Positions 29,301 through 38,605 of a stretch of DNA of 64,000 nucleotides are shown here, in pieces. This DNA comes from UBA4416 sp963422675. GTDB lineage: Bacteria > Bacteroidota > Bacteroidia > B-17B0 > Aurantibacillaceae. The first letter of the stretch is position 1. Each line of letters opens with the position of its first letter. The DNA lies in NCBI GenBank assembly GCA_963422675.2, contig CAXVYS010000024.1:62001-126000 (forward strand), in the 5' to 3' direction. Made by a program: the position numbers and the translations under genes. The notes below the pieces were generated by a model, which was given only the letters and a program-made list of their open reading frames with translations, ran no database searches and was not told where the DNA came from.

Positions 29301-29315
29301 CCTTGCAAAAACCAT

Positions 29316-31568
29316 ATGGCCGCAACTAAACTTTCTAAATTTATCAAATACACGTGGCTGGTTATCTGGGCTCCGTTTATCGTCCTTTTTTTCCTTGTCA
29401 CTCTTATTTCTCTTGAGTTGTTTGTTGATCTGCCAAGCGTTGAGGAACTTCAAAATCCTAAAAGCAATTTAGCAACTGTAATTTACAGTAGCGACATGAA
29501 AACCTTAGGTAAATACTATGCGGAAAACAGGGTAAATGTTAAATATTACGAGCTCGATCAGGATTTGGTAAATGCCCTGGTTGCAACAGAAGATGCGCGG
29601 TTTAATGAGCACAGCGGTGTAGATGCCAGAGCCATAGGACGTGCAGTGTTTGGAGCATTAACAGGCCATTCGAATAGTGGCGGTGGTAGCACCTTATCGC
29701 AGCAATTGGCTAAAATGATGTTCCCCCGGCAAAAGTTAAATAAGCCGAAAATGGTTCTGCAAAAATTGAAAGAATGGGTTATTGCTGCACGTTTAGAAAA
29801 GAATTATACAAAAGATGAAATTCTTGCCTTGTACCTAAATAAATTCGATTTTTTAAACCAGGCAGTAGGTGTTAAATCTGCCGCACAAATTTATTTTAAC
29901 AGAACTCAGGATAGCCTGGAAATTCAACAGGCCGCTATGCTTATTGGCATGGCCAAAAACCCTTCTTTGTTTAACCCCATCAAAAAAGCAGACACCACTC
30001 TTCACCGAAGAAATGTGGTTATGATGCAAATGGTAGTTAATGGCTTTTTAACAAAAGAAAAATACGACAGCTTAAAAAAATTACCACTGGGGATTATTTA
30101 CCATCCAGAAGATCACAATGATGGCCCGGCGCCATATTTCAGAGAATACTTAAGAGAATATTTTTTAAAAACATGGTGTGCAAAGCATATCAATCCTGAA
30201 ACTAACAAACCTTATAATATTTACAGAGATGGTTTGAAAATTTTCACCACCATTGATTCCCGCATGCAAAAATATGCTGAAGAAGCAGTAAATGAGCATA
30301 TGACCGATTTGCAAAAACAATTTACCAAGGAATGTAAAACCAAAAAGAATGCTCCCTTTGCATGGAATGTGAATCAACAACAAATTGATAACATCATGAT
30401 GAGTTCCATGAGAAGAAGTGATCGTTACCGCATGTTAAAAGATTCGGGATTATCAAAAGAGGAAATACTAGCCAATTTCAAGAAGCCTGTGAAGATGACG
30501 GTTTACAGCATTCGTGGTGATATTGATACAACGATGTCTCCCTGGGATAGTATCCGCTATTACAAAAGCTTTTTGCATACAGGTTTTATTTCTATTGAAC
30601 CAAGCACCGGCTATGTAAAGGCATGGGTAGGCGGTGTTAACCATAAGCACTTTAAATTTGATCACGTAAAAGTAGGCCGCAGGCAGGTTGGTTCAACCTT
30701 TAAACCATTCGTGTACGCCATGGCCATACAGGAAGGCTACTCGCCATGTTACCAGGTTCCTAATGTGCGAACCTGTATTACCACAGCCGATGGAAAAGAA
30801 TGGTGTCCGGATAATTCGGATGGAGACAAAGGCACAGGAAAAATGATCACTTTACGAAAAGCATTGGCAGGATCTGTAAATTATGTAACCGCTTTTTTAA
30901 TGAAACGATTTGGCCCCGATGCCGTTATTAATTTGGTAAGGCGCATGGGTATTACTGCCCCAATTGATGCAGTACCATCTATTTGCCTTGGTACACCCGA
31001 CATTTCGGTATTTGAAATGGTTGCGGCGAATGCCACATTTGTGAATAAAGGAACCTACATTCAGCCAACATTTATTACACGTATAGAAGATAAAAACGGA
31101 AAAGTACTGGAAGAATTTTTTCCTACAACCGATGAAGTATTAAGTGAAGAAAAAGCATATACCATGATCCAGCTTATGCGCGGGGTGGTTGATTATGGTA
31201 CAGGTGCACGTTTACGTAGCCGGTACAAATTATTTAATGAGATAGCCGGTAAAACAGGAACAACACAATACAATGCCGATGGTTGGTTTATAGGCTTAAC
31301 TCCTGAATTAGTGGCCGGCGGCTGGACAGGCGGTGAGGAACGAAGCATTCATTTTAATTCAACAAATGAAGGACAGGGAGCGAGTATGGCTTTACCGATC
31401 TGGGGTAAATTTTTCCAGAAAGTGTACGCCGATCCACACCTCAAAGTTTCTAAAGGTACATTTCCAAAACCCGCAAATATGGGTGATATAGAACTAGATT
31501 GTAGTAAATACGACCAGGAAAACCAGGAAGATTTTCAAAAAGAAGAATTGAACTTTGAAAATTATTAA
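29316..31568 (+). CDS. Penicillin-binding protein 1A, bifunctional peptidoglycan synthase
   Basis: A 750-residue class A PBP that polymerises and cross-links murein at the inner membrane. One N-terminal membrane helix (about 12-34) is followed by the GT51 transglycosylase domain with catalytic Glu92 in ATEDARFNEHSG and GGSTLSQQLAKMMFP. The transpeptidase domain has SxxK at 460-463 (STFK), SxN at 520-522 (SVN) and KTG at 646-648 (KTGTT). The start at 29316 gives the normal short cytosolic tail; a 39-codon N-terminal extension from a TTG is rejected. Single-gene unit. Confidence 0.95.
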   Translation: MAATKLSKFIKYTWLVIWAPFIVLFFLVTLISLELFVDLPSVEELQNPKSNLATVIYSSDMKTLGKYYAENRVNVKYYELDQDLVNALVATEDARFNEHSGVDARAIGRAVFGALTGHSNSGGGSTLSQQLAKMMFPRQKLNKPKMVLQKLKEWVIAARLEKNYTKDEILALYLNKFDFLNQAVGVKSAAQIYFNRTQDSLEIQQAAMLIGMAKNPSLFNPIKKADTTLHRRNVVMMQMVVNGFLTKEKYDSLKKLPLGIIYHPEDHNDGPAPYFREYLREYFLKTWCAKHINPETNKPYNIYRDGLKIFTTIDSRMQKYAEEAVNEHMTDLQKQFTKECKTKKNAPFAWNVNQQQIDNIMMSSMRRSDRYRMLKDSGLSKEEILANFKKPVKMTVYSIRGDIDTTMSPWDSIRYYKSFLHTGFISIEPSTGYVKAWVGGVNHKHFKFDHVKVGRRQVGSTFKPFVYAMAIQEGYSPCYQVPNVRTCITTADGKEWCPDNSDGDKGTGKMITLRKALAGSVNYVTAFLMKRFGPDAVINLVRRMGITAPIDAVPSICLGTPDISVFEMVAANATFVNKGTYIQPTFITRIEDKNGKVLEEFFPTTDEVLSEEKAYTMIQLMRGVVDYGTGARLRSRYKLFNEIAGKTGTTQYNADGWFIGLTPELVAGGWTGGEERSIHFNSTNEGQGASMALPIWGKFFQKVYADPHLKVSKGTFPKPANMGDIELDCSKYDQENQEDFQKEELNFENY

Positions 31569-31898
31569 GAACATTTTTTCGGAAAGTAAAGAAATTGTAA
31601 TATTCTCAAAAAAGGATTAACGTACTATTTCGTTTATGAATGTTTGGCTTTATGTGCTCAAATTACCAATGAGATTGGGTTTTTAACAATATGCTCAGCG
31701 TTGTATCACCCGGTACATTTCAAGGGATAACACGTTACAAAAAAAACAGTTCAGCTGGCGAACTCATGAAACCTGTTTATAGGTTATTGCCATTAAAAAC
31801 AAATTCTATTACTTAGCAAAAAGATAAAGGCTATTTCCCAATAAATAGTTCATGTTCTGAATAAAAACCGTTATTTTTATCCTAATTAATTATTTCCT
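31569..31898 (+). other. 330-nt intergenic region, no gene seen
   Basis: Between PBP1A and the CoA-transferase genes. I see no reading frame, clear hairpin or repeat. A weak -7-like TATTTTTA stands about 20 nt before the scoA start. Confidence 0.5.
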
Positions 31899-32612
31899 AT
31901 GATAAACAGAGTTGTAAAAAATGCCGAAGAAGCGGTAAAAGATATTACAGATAATATGACCTTATTAGTTGGTGGATTTGGTTTATGCGGAATTCCCGAA
32001 AACTGCATTAATTCACTTGTCAAAAAAGGCGTGAAAGGATTAACGTGTATTAGTAACAATGCAGGAGTAGATGATTTTGGATTAGGTTTATTACTACAGA
32101 CCAAACAAATAAAAAAAATGATCTCGTCGTACGTAGGAGAAAACGCGGAGTTTGAAAGACAAATGCTGAGCGGCGAATTAGAAGTTGAATTAATTCCACA
32201 AGGAACATTGGCTACACGTTGTTTAGCAGCGGGCTATGGAATGCCTGTTATTTATACACCTGCAGGAGTTGGCACTGAAGTAGCTATTGGCAAGGAAACC
32301 CGCCGGTTTAATTATAACGGTGAGGAAAAAGAATATTTAATGGAGCATGCTTTTGAAGCTGATTTTGCGATTGTAAAAGCATGGAAAGGTGATACTGCAG
32401 GGAATTTAATTTTCCGTTCCACGGCACGTAACTTTAATCCGATGATGGCTATGGCCGGAAAAATTACCATTGCGGAGGTAGAAGAATTAGTAGAAGTTGG
32501 CCAGTTAGATCCTGACCAGATTCATACACCCGGCATATATGTTCACCGTATTTTCCAGGGAGAAAAATACGAAAAACGTATTGAGCAGGTTACTGTGAGA
32601 AAGAAAAACTAA
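31899..32612 (+). CDS. scoA: 3-oxoacid CoA-transferase subunit A
   Basis: A 237-residue alpha subunit. VGGFGLCGIPENCINSLV (about 24-41) is the glycine-rich CoA-binding segment of family I CoA-transferases, followed by NNAGVDDFGLGLLL and FERQMLSGELEVELIPQGTL. With the beta subunit it moves CoA from succinyl-CoA to acetoacetate or another 3-oxoacid, in ketone body or amino acid use. It precedes scoB by 49 nt. Subunit length is normal. Confidence 0.93.
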   Translation: MINRVVKNAEEAVKDITDNMTLLVGGFGLCGIPENCINSLVKKGVKGLTCISNNAGVDDFGLGLLLQTKQIKKMISSYVGENAEFERQMLSGELEVELIPQGTLATRCLAAGYGMPVIYTPAGVGTEVAIGKETRRFNYNGEEKEYLMEHAFEADFAIVKAWKGDTAGNLIFRSTARNFNPMMAMAGKITIAEVEELVEVGQLDPDQIHTPGIYVHRIFQGEKYEKRIEQVTVRKKN

Positions 32613-32661
32613 TTACTTAAATCATAAATACAAAGAATTTTTAATTGCTTATACTCAACTT

Positions 32662-33318
32662 ATGTTAGATAAAAACGGGATTGCAAAACGCATTGCACGA
32701 GAAGTAAAAGACGGAATGTATGTGAATTTAGGAATAGGCATTCCTACACTTGTTGCCAACTTTATTCCAGAGGGTGTAAACGTTGTGCTACAATCGGAGA
32801 ATGGTATTTTAGGGATGGGGCCATTTCCTTTTGAAGGAGAAGAAGATGCTGATTTAATTAACGCCGGAAAACAAACGGTAACACTTCTCAAAGGTTCTTC
32901 TATTTTTGATAGCGCCATGAGCTTTGGAATGATCCGTGCTCAAAAAGTAAATCTTACCATACTTGGTGCGATGGAAGTGAGTGAAAACGGAGACATTGCC
33001 AACTGGAAAATCCCCGGTAAAATGGTAAAAGGCATGGGAGGTGCCATGGATCTTGTAGCAAGTGCTAAAAACATTATTGTAGCCATGCAACATGTTAATA
33101 AAGCAGGTGAATCGAAATTATTGAAACAATGTTCTTTACCCTTAACCGGCGTACGTTGCGTTAAACGTATTGTAACAGAACTGGCAGCACTGGAAATAAT
33201 GCCACAAGGAGGCTTTAAATTACTGGAGCGTGCACCCGGAGTTAGTGTAGATGAAATAAAAAATGCCACAGAAGGAAAATTAATCGTTGAAGGTGAAATT
33301 CCTGAAATGGTTCTTTAA
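32662..33318 (+). CDS. scoB: 3-oxoacid CoA-transferase subunit B
   Basis: A 218-residue beta subunit. GMYVNLGIGIPTLVANFIPEG is split around residues 18-38, and the catalytic glutamate is Glu46 in QSENGILGMGP, which forms the covalent CoA thioester. GGAMDLVASAKNIIVAMQH (about 126-144) is conserved. Pairs with scoA. Confidence 0.93.
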   Translation: MLDKNGIAKRIAREVKDGMYVNLGIGIPTLVANFIPEGVNVVLQSENGILGMGPFPFEGEEDADLINAGKQTVTLLKGSSIFDSAMSFGMIRAQKVNLTILGAMEVSENGDIANWKIPGKMVKGMGGAMDLVASAKNIIVAMQHVNKAGESKLLKQCSLPLTGVRCVKRIVTELAALEIMPQGGFKLLERAPGVSVDEIKNATEGKLIVEGEIPEMVL

Positions 33319-33336
33319 TTTTTTGACCACCTCAGC

Positions 33337-34920
33337 TTGATCAAAAAACTCAAATATCATTTAGTGGCATTAGTTGTTTTGCAAATTGCATTATGCTTTT
33401 TGTACGGCTATCATAAAACATATCATAAACGGCCTTTTTCCATTCACCAATGGAGGCAAACAGATTGTGTTTCTTTTACTAAAAACTATTATGAAGAGGG
33501 GATGCATTTTATGCAGCCAAAAATTCACTGGCAGGGAACCATAGAAGGAAAAACCATCAGCGAGTTTCCTTTGATGAACTACACAGTAGCAGTACTTTGG
33601 AAGGTATTTGGTGAACATGAATACATTTATCGATTTACGGAACTCATCCTCTACCTCATTGCTATGCTGTTTTTATTTGTGATGATATATACAACGTCCA
33701 CTTCTTTACTCTACAGTTATTTTGCAACATCTCTTATTACTACATCGCCTTTACTGGCTTACTATTCATTTAGCTTTTTAGCAGACGTACCCGCACTTTC
33801 CTTTGCCATCATTTCACTATCTCTGTTTTTTATTTTTTTACAAACAAAAAAACAAAACCTGTTTATTTTCTCTGTATTGATCGGAACCTTAGCAGCACTA
33901 TTAAAAGCAAGTTCAGTTAGTGTTCTTTTAATTATTGGTATAATTTCATTGGTCAATTTAATTCAGTTTCCACAAAAAATAGCCATCAAAGAAAAACTCT
34001 TCAGCCGTAAGTTTTTACCAATTATTACGTTTATTATTTCTCTGGTTATTATTTATACCTGGTATCATTTTGCCTTTATCTATAATCATAAAAACAGTAA
34101 CGGCGTATTTTTAATGGAAACGCTCCCTATCTGGAAAATGAATGATAAAGTGATTGAAACAGCCAGGCTCCTTTATTCTGTTCAGCTTGCCACGTATTTT
34201 AATAAAGGTGTTTTAATGGCGCTCTTTTGTGTTTGTATCTGGTTATTTCTGAATTTAAAATCGCTTCCTTCTTATTTAAAAATTGCATTTATCATATCGG
34301 CTGTTTCATTTTTAGCCTTTATCCTTTTATTTTTCCAGGTGTTTAATGTGCACGATTATTATTTAATTAGTACTATGATTTTCCCTGTGGTGATACTGGT
34401 ATGTTTTGGGAATTATTTAAAAAGCATCTCGTTTAATTTTATGAATAAAAAAATCGTTGCATTTGTCCTTGTAATTTTTAGCATCAATGCCGTTTATTGT
34501 GCATCGGTTATACGATTAAGAAATATATCCAACGATACCCTTTGTAAATATTATCCGTTTATTACCAATGAGGAAAAAAACTTTTCAGACTGGTTTCATT
34601 ATGATTATGATCAAAAGCTTGCCGCTTTTGAAACAATAACTCCTTATTTAAGAAGTATAGGACTAAAAAGAACAGACAAAGTCATTAGCATTCCCGACCC
34701 AAGTTTCAATATCACTTTATACCTCATGGATCAAAAAGGCTTTACTGCCACTGCACAATCTTTAAACGCTGATAGTACCAAAATACATGAATACATTCGG
34801 TCTGGTGCTCAATACCTGGTAGTGAGCGATACGGCGATGTTACATTTGAATGGAGTGAGAAACTTAAATAAAACAACGGTAGGCCAATACAAAAATGTGT
34901 TTGTCTATAAATTAAACTAA
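33337..34920 (+). CDS. GT39-like membrane glycosyltransferase (ArnT/PMT-like)
   Basis: A 527-residue protein with about 11-12 membrane helices. After the first helix the periplasmic loop has HQWRQTDCVSFTKNYYEEG, similar to the acidic loop of GT-C enzymes such as ArnT, in which an aspartate is catalytic. Such enzymes move a sugar from a polyprenyl-phosphate carrier to lipid A, protein or glycan. The start is TTG, because no ATG precedes the first helix. It lies 18 nt after scoB and starts a run of glycan genes. Confidence 0.72.
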   Translation: MIKKLKYHLVALVVLQIALCFLYGYHKTYHKRPFSIHQWRQTDCVSFTKNYYEEGMHFMQPKIHWQGTIEGKTISEFPLMNYTVAVLWKVFGEHEYIYRFTELILYLIAMLFLFVMIYTTSTSLLYSYFATSLITTSPLLAYYSFSFLADVPALSFAIISLSLFFIFLQTKKQNLFIFSVLIGTLAALLKASSVSVLLIIGIISLVNLIQFPQKIAIKEKLFSRKFLPIITFIISLVIIYTWYHFAFIYNHKNSNGVFLMETLPIWKMNDKVIETARLLYSVQLATYFNKGVLMALFCVCIWLFLNLKSLPSYLKIAFIISAVSFLAFILLFFQVFNVHDYYLISTMIFPVVILVCFGNYLKSISFNFMNKKIVAFVLVIFSINAVYCASVIRLRNISNDTLCKYYPFITNEEKNFSDWFHYDYDQKLAAFETITPYLRSIGLKRTDKVISIPDPSFNITLYLMDQKGFTATAQSLNADSTKIHEYIRSGAQYLVVSDTAMLHLNGVRNLNKTTVGQYKNVFVYKLN

Positions 34921-34962
34921 CTATTAAGCAACAATGGCATTGAATAGCCGTTATGTAATCAA

Positions 34963-36372
34963 ATGGAAATACAACCGTATCCAATGAGTGTTAAAAAACT
35001 GGTTTTAAAAAAACTTAGCACGCCCTCCATTGCGGCTATTGTATTCATGTTCCTGTTTTCTGTGTTTACCTTCAAATATTGGGTGTTTTGGACTGATTTC
35101 CCCTTTCAGGGAGACGTTGATCAATACTATTCTTATCTGATCGCTGAATTTATTCATCATGATTTCAACTTTCATTTCGATCATCATTTCTGGTTAATTG
35201 AAGCTCCAAATGGCAACCTTGTTCCGAAAGTGACCATGGGAATGGCCATTTTATATTTTCCGTTTTTTATCATTGGAAATAATATTGCTTATGTATTTGA
35301 TTATGATTCTTTGGGCTACAGTGCTCCTTTTTCGTGGTGTGTCCATTTTGGCACCATCATTTATACCTTAATTGGTTTTTGGTATTTGCGAAAAAGTTTA
35401 TTGTTGTTCTTTACCGAATGGGTTTCTGCCATTACTTTATTATTGGTTTTATTTGCTACTAATTTATTTTATTACACCTTCCGGGAAGGGGAAATGACGC
35501 ATAGTTATCTCTTTTTTCTGTTTTCTATATTTTTCTACCATACCCTCAAATGGCACTTCACCAAAAAGAACAAACACCTTTATTACCTCGCTTTCACAGC
35601 CAGCTTTATTACTCTTATAAGACCTACAGAAATTATTGTACTCCTCATTCCTCTCTTATACCAGGTTACTTCTTTGAAAGCATTACAGGTAAAACTAAAA
35701 GAACTGATTGCGTTAAAAGAGAAGTTATTAATCGCAGCATTCTTATTTATTTTACCCCTCATTCCACAATTGATTTTCTGGAAAAAACACACCGGACAAT
35801 ATTTGTTTTTCTCCTATGGAAGCAATGAGCATTTCTTTTTTTTAGATCCTAAAATTTATAGTGTATTATTTGGCTGGCACAAAGGCTGGTTTATTTATAC
35901 GCCTATTGCCCTCTTTATGATTGCAGGGTTAGTAATGATGTTTTTTAAATGGAAAAAAATGGCAGTGCCCATTACTATTTATTTGGCCTTAAACATTTAC
36001 CTGGTGAGCAGTTGGTGGGATTGGGGATTTGGCGGGGCATTCGGCATGCGGGCCTTGGTTCAGTGCTTTGCGTTTTTAGCGTTTCCTTTGGCTTATTTTA
36101 TAAACAGAATCACGCTCATTAAAAAGAAGATATTAAAAATGACAGCAGCCACTCTTTGTTTTTTACTGTTTTCATTTTTTATTTCCTTAAATATTTTTCA
36201 AATGTGGCAATTTAAAATATTTTCCATTCACTGGGATGCTATGTCTAAAAAGGCCTATACCTATACATTTTTCAGAACGGAATATACGCAGGCCGAAAGG
36301 GATTATTTAGAAACCCTGTTTATTCATCCTGATTATGATGCGATGAGAAAAGGTGAACGAGATGAAAAATAA
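34963..36372 (+). CDS. Polytopic membrane protein, probable GT-C glycosyltransferase
   Basis: A 469-residue protein with about ten membrane helices. The loop after the first helix, WTDFPFQGDVDQYYSYLIAE, holds the acidic pair expected of GT-C enzymes. No named family is certain. A second ATG seven codons later (34984) is possible. It follows the GT39-like gene by 42 nt and overlaps the GT2 gene after it by 11 nt, so it is probably co-expressed with a dolichol-phosphate-sugar-like synthase that would supply its donor. Confidence 0.62.
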   Translation: MEIQPYPMSVKKLVLKKLSTPSIAAIVFMFLFSVFTFKYWVFWTDFPFQGDVDQYYSYLIAEFIHHDFNFHFDHHFWLIEAPNGNLVPKVTMGMAILYFPFFIIGNNIAYVFDYDSLGYSAPFSWCVHFGTIIYTLIGFWYLRKSLLLFFTEWVSAITLLLVLFATNLFYYTFREGEMTHSYLFFLFSIFFYHTLKWHFTKKNKHLYYLAFTASFITLIRPTEIIVLLIPLLYQVTSLKALQVKLKELIALKEKLLIAAFLFILPLIPQLIFWKKHTGQYLFFSYGSNEHFFFLDPKIYSVLFGWHKGWFIYTPIALFMIAGLVMMFFKWKKMAVPITIYLALNIYLVSSWWDWGFGGAFGMRALVQCFAFLAFPLAYFINRITLIKKKILKMTAATLCFLLFSFFISLNIFQMWQFKIFSIHWDAMSKKAYTYTFFRTEYTQAERDYLETLFIHPDYDAMRKGERDEK

Positions 36373-37102
36373 ATACAGAGTAGCCATCATCATACCCTGT
36401 TTTAATGAAGAGGATTCGATCCTCTCTCTTTACTCTGAGATAAAGGAAACTTTGTTTTCGGAAGAGGTAGTGGTTACACCCGTATTTATAAATGATTGCT
36501 CCAAAGATAATACCAGACAAATTTTCATTGATCACAACATTAATTTTATTGACCTTCCGGTAAACCTTGGTATTGGTGGGGCTGTGCAAACCGGCTACAA
36601 ATATGCCTTAAGAAATGGTTTTGATATGGCAGTTCAAATGGATGGAGACGGCCAACATCCTCCAAAGGAATTGCAGAAAATTTTAGAGCCTATTATACAA
36701 CATCAGGCCGATGTTGTGATTGGATCGAGGTACATTACCAAGGAAGGATTTCAATCGTCTACACTGCGAAGGGCCGGCATTAATTATTTTAAATGGTTAA
36801 ATAAAAAGCTGGTTGGTGTAACGATATTCGATAGTACATCCGGATACAGGGTTTTAAATAAAAAAGCGCTGGAGCTCGTTTCCGAATATTACCCCGACGA
36901 ATATCCTGAGCCCGAAGCCATTATTTTATATGCTCTTAATCATTTAAAAATTGCGGAAGTACCGGTTACCATGCGTGAAAGGCAAGGTGGGCAATCCTCT
37001 ATCCGCACCTATAAAACGATTTACTATATGTTTAAAGTTACTTTAGGTACAATCTTTTTGTATATTCGTTTAAAATTTAATGGAAAACGTCATACCATAT
37101 AG
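36362..37102 (+). CDS. Family 2 glycosyltransferase, polyprenyl-phosphate sugar synthase-like
   Basis: A 246-residue GT-A enzyme: VAIIIPCFNEEDSILSLY at the start, NDCSKDNT, the donor-metal motif QMDGDGQHPPKEL (about 95-107) and SRYI with STSGYRVLNKKALEL. These fit the DPM1/DPG-synthase group that makes polyprenyl-phosphate mannose or glucose. No C-terminal membrane helices. I take the ATG at 36362 over a GTG three codons upstream. It overlaps DUF2304 by 23 nt, a pairing seen often. Confidence 0.85.
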   Translation: MKNKYRVAIIIPCFNEEDSILSLYSEIKETLFSEEVVVTPVFINDCSKDNTRQIFIDHNINFIDLPVNLGIGGAVQTGYKYALRNGFDMAVQMDGDGQHPPKELQKILEPIIQHQADVVIGSRYITKEGFQSSTLRRAGINYFKWLNKKLVGVTIFDSTSGYRVLNKKALELVSEYYPDEYPEPEAIILYALNHLKIAEVPVTMRERQGGQSSIRTYKTIYYMFKVTLGTIFLYIRLKFNGKRHTI

Positions 37103-37463
37103 GCTTCAGATTATTGCGATCATTACGGCGCTTAGTTTTATGTTTTTTATTTTCCGGCTTATTGCAAAAGGTAAATTACGCGAAGAATATTCTTTTATCT
37201 GGATAACCTGTACAGCCTTATTGCTCCTGTTTTCTTTCTGGAGAAACGGTCTGGATGTTATTGCTAAACTCTTAGGGATTTTTTATGCGCCCTCTCTTAT
37301 CTTTTTAGGTGCCATATTTGCCATTGTTATTTTTTTGGTACATCTGTCTGTCGTAAACTCCAAGCAACATAAGCAAATTAAAGATTTGGCGCAGGAAATG
37401 GCTATCCTTAAAAAGAAACTGGAAGAAGAAGAAAAATCCAAGCAGGAAGCTAACTTAAATTAG
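37080..37463 (+). CDS. DUF2304 membrane protein
   Basis: A 127-residue protein with three hydrophobic helices (about 8-25, 38-54, 66-88) and a charged coiled-coil tail (KDLAQEMAILKKKLEEEEK). The pattern KGKLREEYSFIWI after helix 1 marks DUF2304, which commonly follows polyprenyl-phosphate glycosyltransferases and may anchor them or help flip the lipid-linked sugar. The 3' end overlaps the convergent wecB by 14 nt. Confidence 0.8.
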   Translation: MENVIPYRLQIIAIITALSFMFFIFRLIAKGKLREEYSFIWITCTALLLLFSFWRNGLDVIAKLLGIFYAPSLIFLGAIFAIVIFLVHLSVVNSKQHKQIKDLAQEMAILKKKLEEEEKSKQEANLN

Positions 37464-38598
37464 CAATCAGCTCTTCACAAATAAATTCAGCAGCTTTTCC
37501 ATTACCATAAAAATCAGGGTAAACTAAATGTTCATTGGAGGTTAACGTTTTATACGCTTCGATAATCCTGTTTTCATCGGCATCCGCAATAATTGCAGAT
37601 CCGCACTCCACCAACTCTACCCATTCTGTTTCAGGACGAAGGATCACACAGGGTTTCTTAAAATAAAAAGCCTCTTTTTGTACGCCACCACTGTCTGTCA
37701 TTACAATAGCACAATTTTTTTCCAGGGAAATCATGTCTAAAAAAGAAACGGGTTCAATCAGCTTAATATGCTTACTCGCCGTTACACGTTGGTATAATTC
37801 AGCACTCAGGTTATGTTGTAATAGTTTAGCAGTTCGTGGATGCAAAGGAATAAGAATGTCTCTTTTATCTTCTTCACTTATTTCATATAAGGCTTTAAAT
37901 AATGCATTCAACCTTAACGGTTCATCTGTATTATTGTTACGATGTATGGTAGCCAGTATGAAATTATTTTTCTCTAAGCTATGTTTCCCTAAAATGGTGC
38001 TTTTATCTTCTGCCAGCTTCGAAAAGAACAGGCTGTTATCATACATCACATCGCCACTATGGTATATTTTCGGATTATTGGCATGATAGGGTTTCGCATT
38101 ATTAATTTTAAACCCTTCGTTCTGTAAATTTATAAAACCGGTTTTAGTAGGCGAAAATAATAATGTAGAAACATGGTCGCACATGATTCGGTTTATCTCT
38201 TCCGGCATTGCTTTATTAAAAGATCTTAATCCTGCTTCTATATGTATCACAGGCACCTGTATTTTACTTGCAGCGATAGCACCGGCAAGCGTAGAATTTG
38301 TATCTCCATATAATACAATCGCCTGTGGTTTTTCGGATACCAAAATTTCCTCTATCCCCGAAATCATTGCTGCCGTTTGCTTTCCATGAGTTCCGCCACC
38401 TGCATTCAAATTATAGTTTGGAAAAGGAATACCCAATTCGGCAAAAAACACCTGACTCATGTTCTCGTCATAATGCTGCCCTGTATGGATAATGATTTCC
38501 TGTATGGAATCACTGAAACGGGTTTTGATGGCCCTGCTTAATGCAGCTGCTTTAATAATCTGTGGCCTTGCGCCAATAACTGTAACTATCTTTATCAT
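37450..38598 (-). CDS. wecB: UDP-N-acetylglucosamine 2-epimerase (non-hydrolysing)
   Basis: A 382-residue enzyme that interconverts UDP-GlcNAc and UDP-ManNAc for surface glycans. Motifs: GARPQIIKAAALSRAI at the N-terminus, LYGDTNSTLAGA (about 96-107), HIEAGLRSFNKAMPEEINR, and DSGGVQKEAFYFKKPC (about 302-317), the UDP-binding site. The length is typical. It lies 7 nt downstream of radC and converges on the glycosyltransferase cluster to its left. Confidence 0.93.
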   Translation of the reverse strand: MIKIVTVIGARPQIIKAAALSRAIKTRFSDSIQEIIIHTGQHYDENMSQVFFAELGIPFPNYNLNAGGGTHGKQTAAMISGIEEILVSEKPQAIVLYGDTNSTLAGAIAASKIQVPVIHIEAGLRSFNKAMPEEINRIMCDHVSTLLFSPTKTGFINLQNEGFKINNAKPYHANNPKIYHSGDVMYDNSLFFSKLAEDKSTILGKHSLEKNNFILATIHRNNNTDEPLRLNALFKALYEISEEDKRDILIPLHPRTAKLLQHNLSAELYQRVTASKHIKLIEPVSFLDMISLEKNCAIVMTDSGGVQKEAFYFKKPCVILRPETEWVELVECGSAIIADADENRIIEAYKTLTSNEHLVYPDFYGNGKAAEFICEELIANLS

Positions 38599-38605
38599 TT
38601 TAAAA

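Noticed and set aside
29199..29315. Longer PBP1A N-terminus from a TTG
   Set aside because: The extra 39 residues contain the likely promoter and would precede the normal cytosolic tail and membrane helix.
37450..37463. Overlap of DUF2304 and wecB as a possible frameshift
   Set aside because: The genes converge and both have complete ends; short 3' overlaps are normal here.
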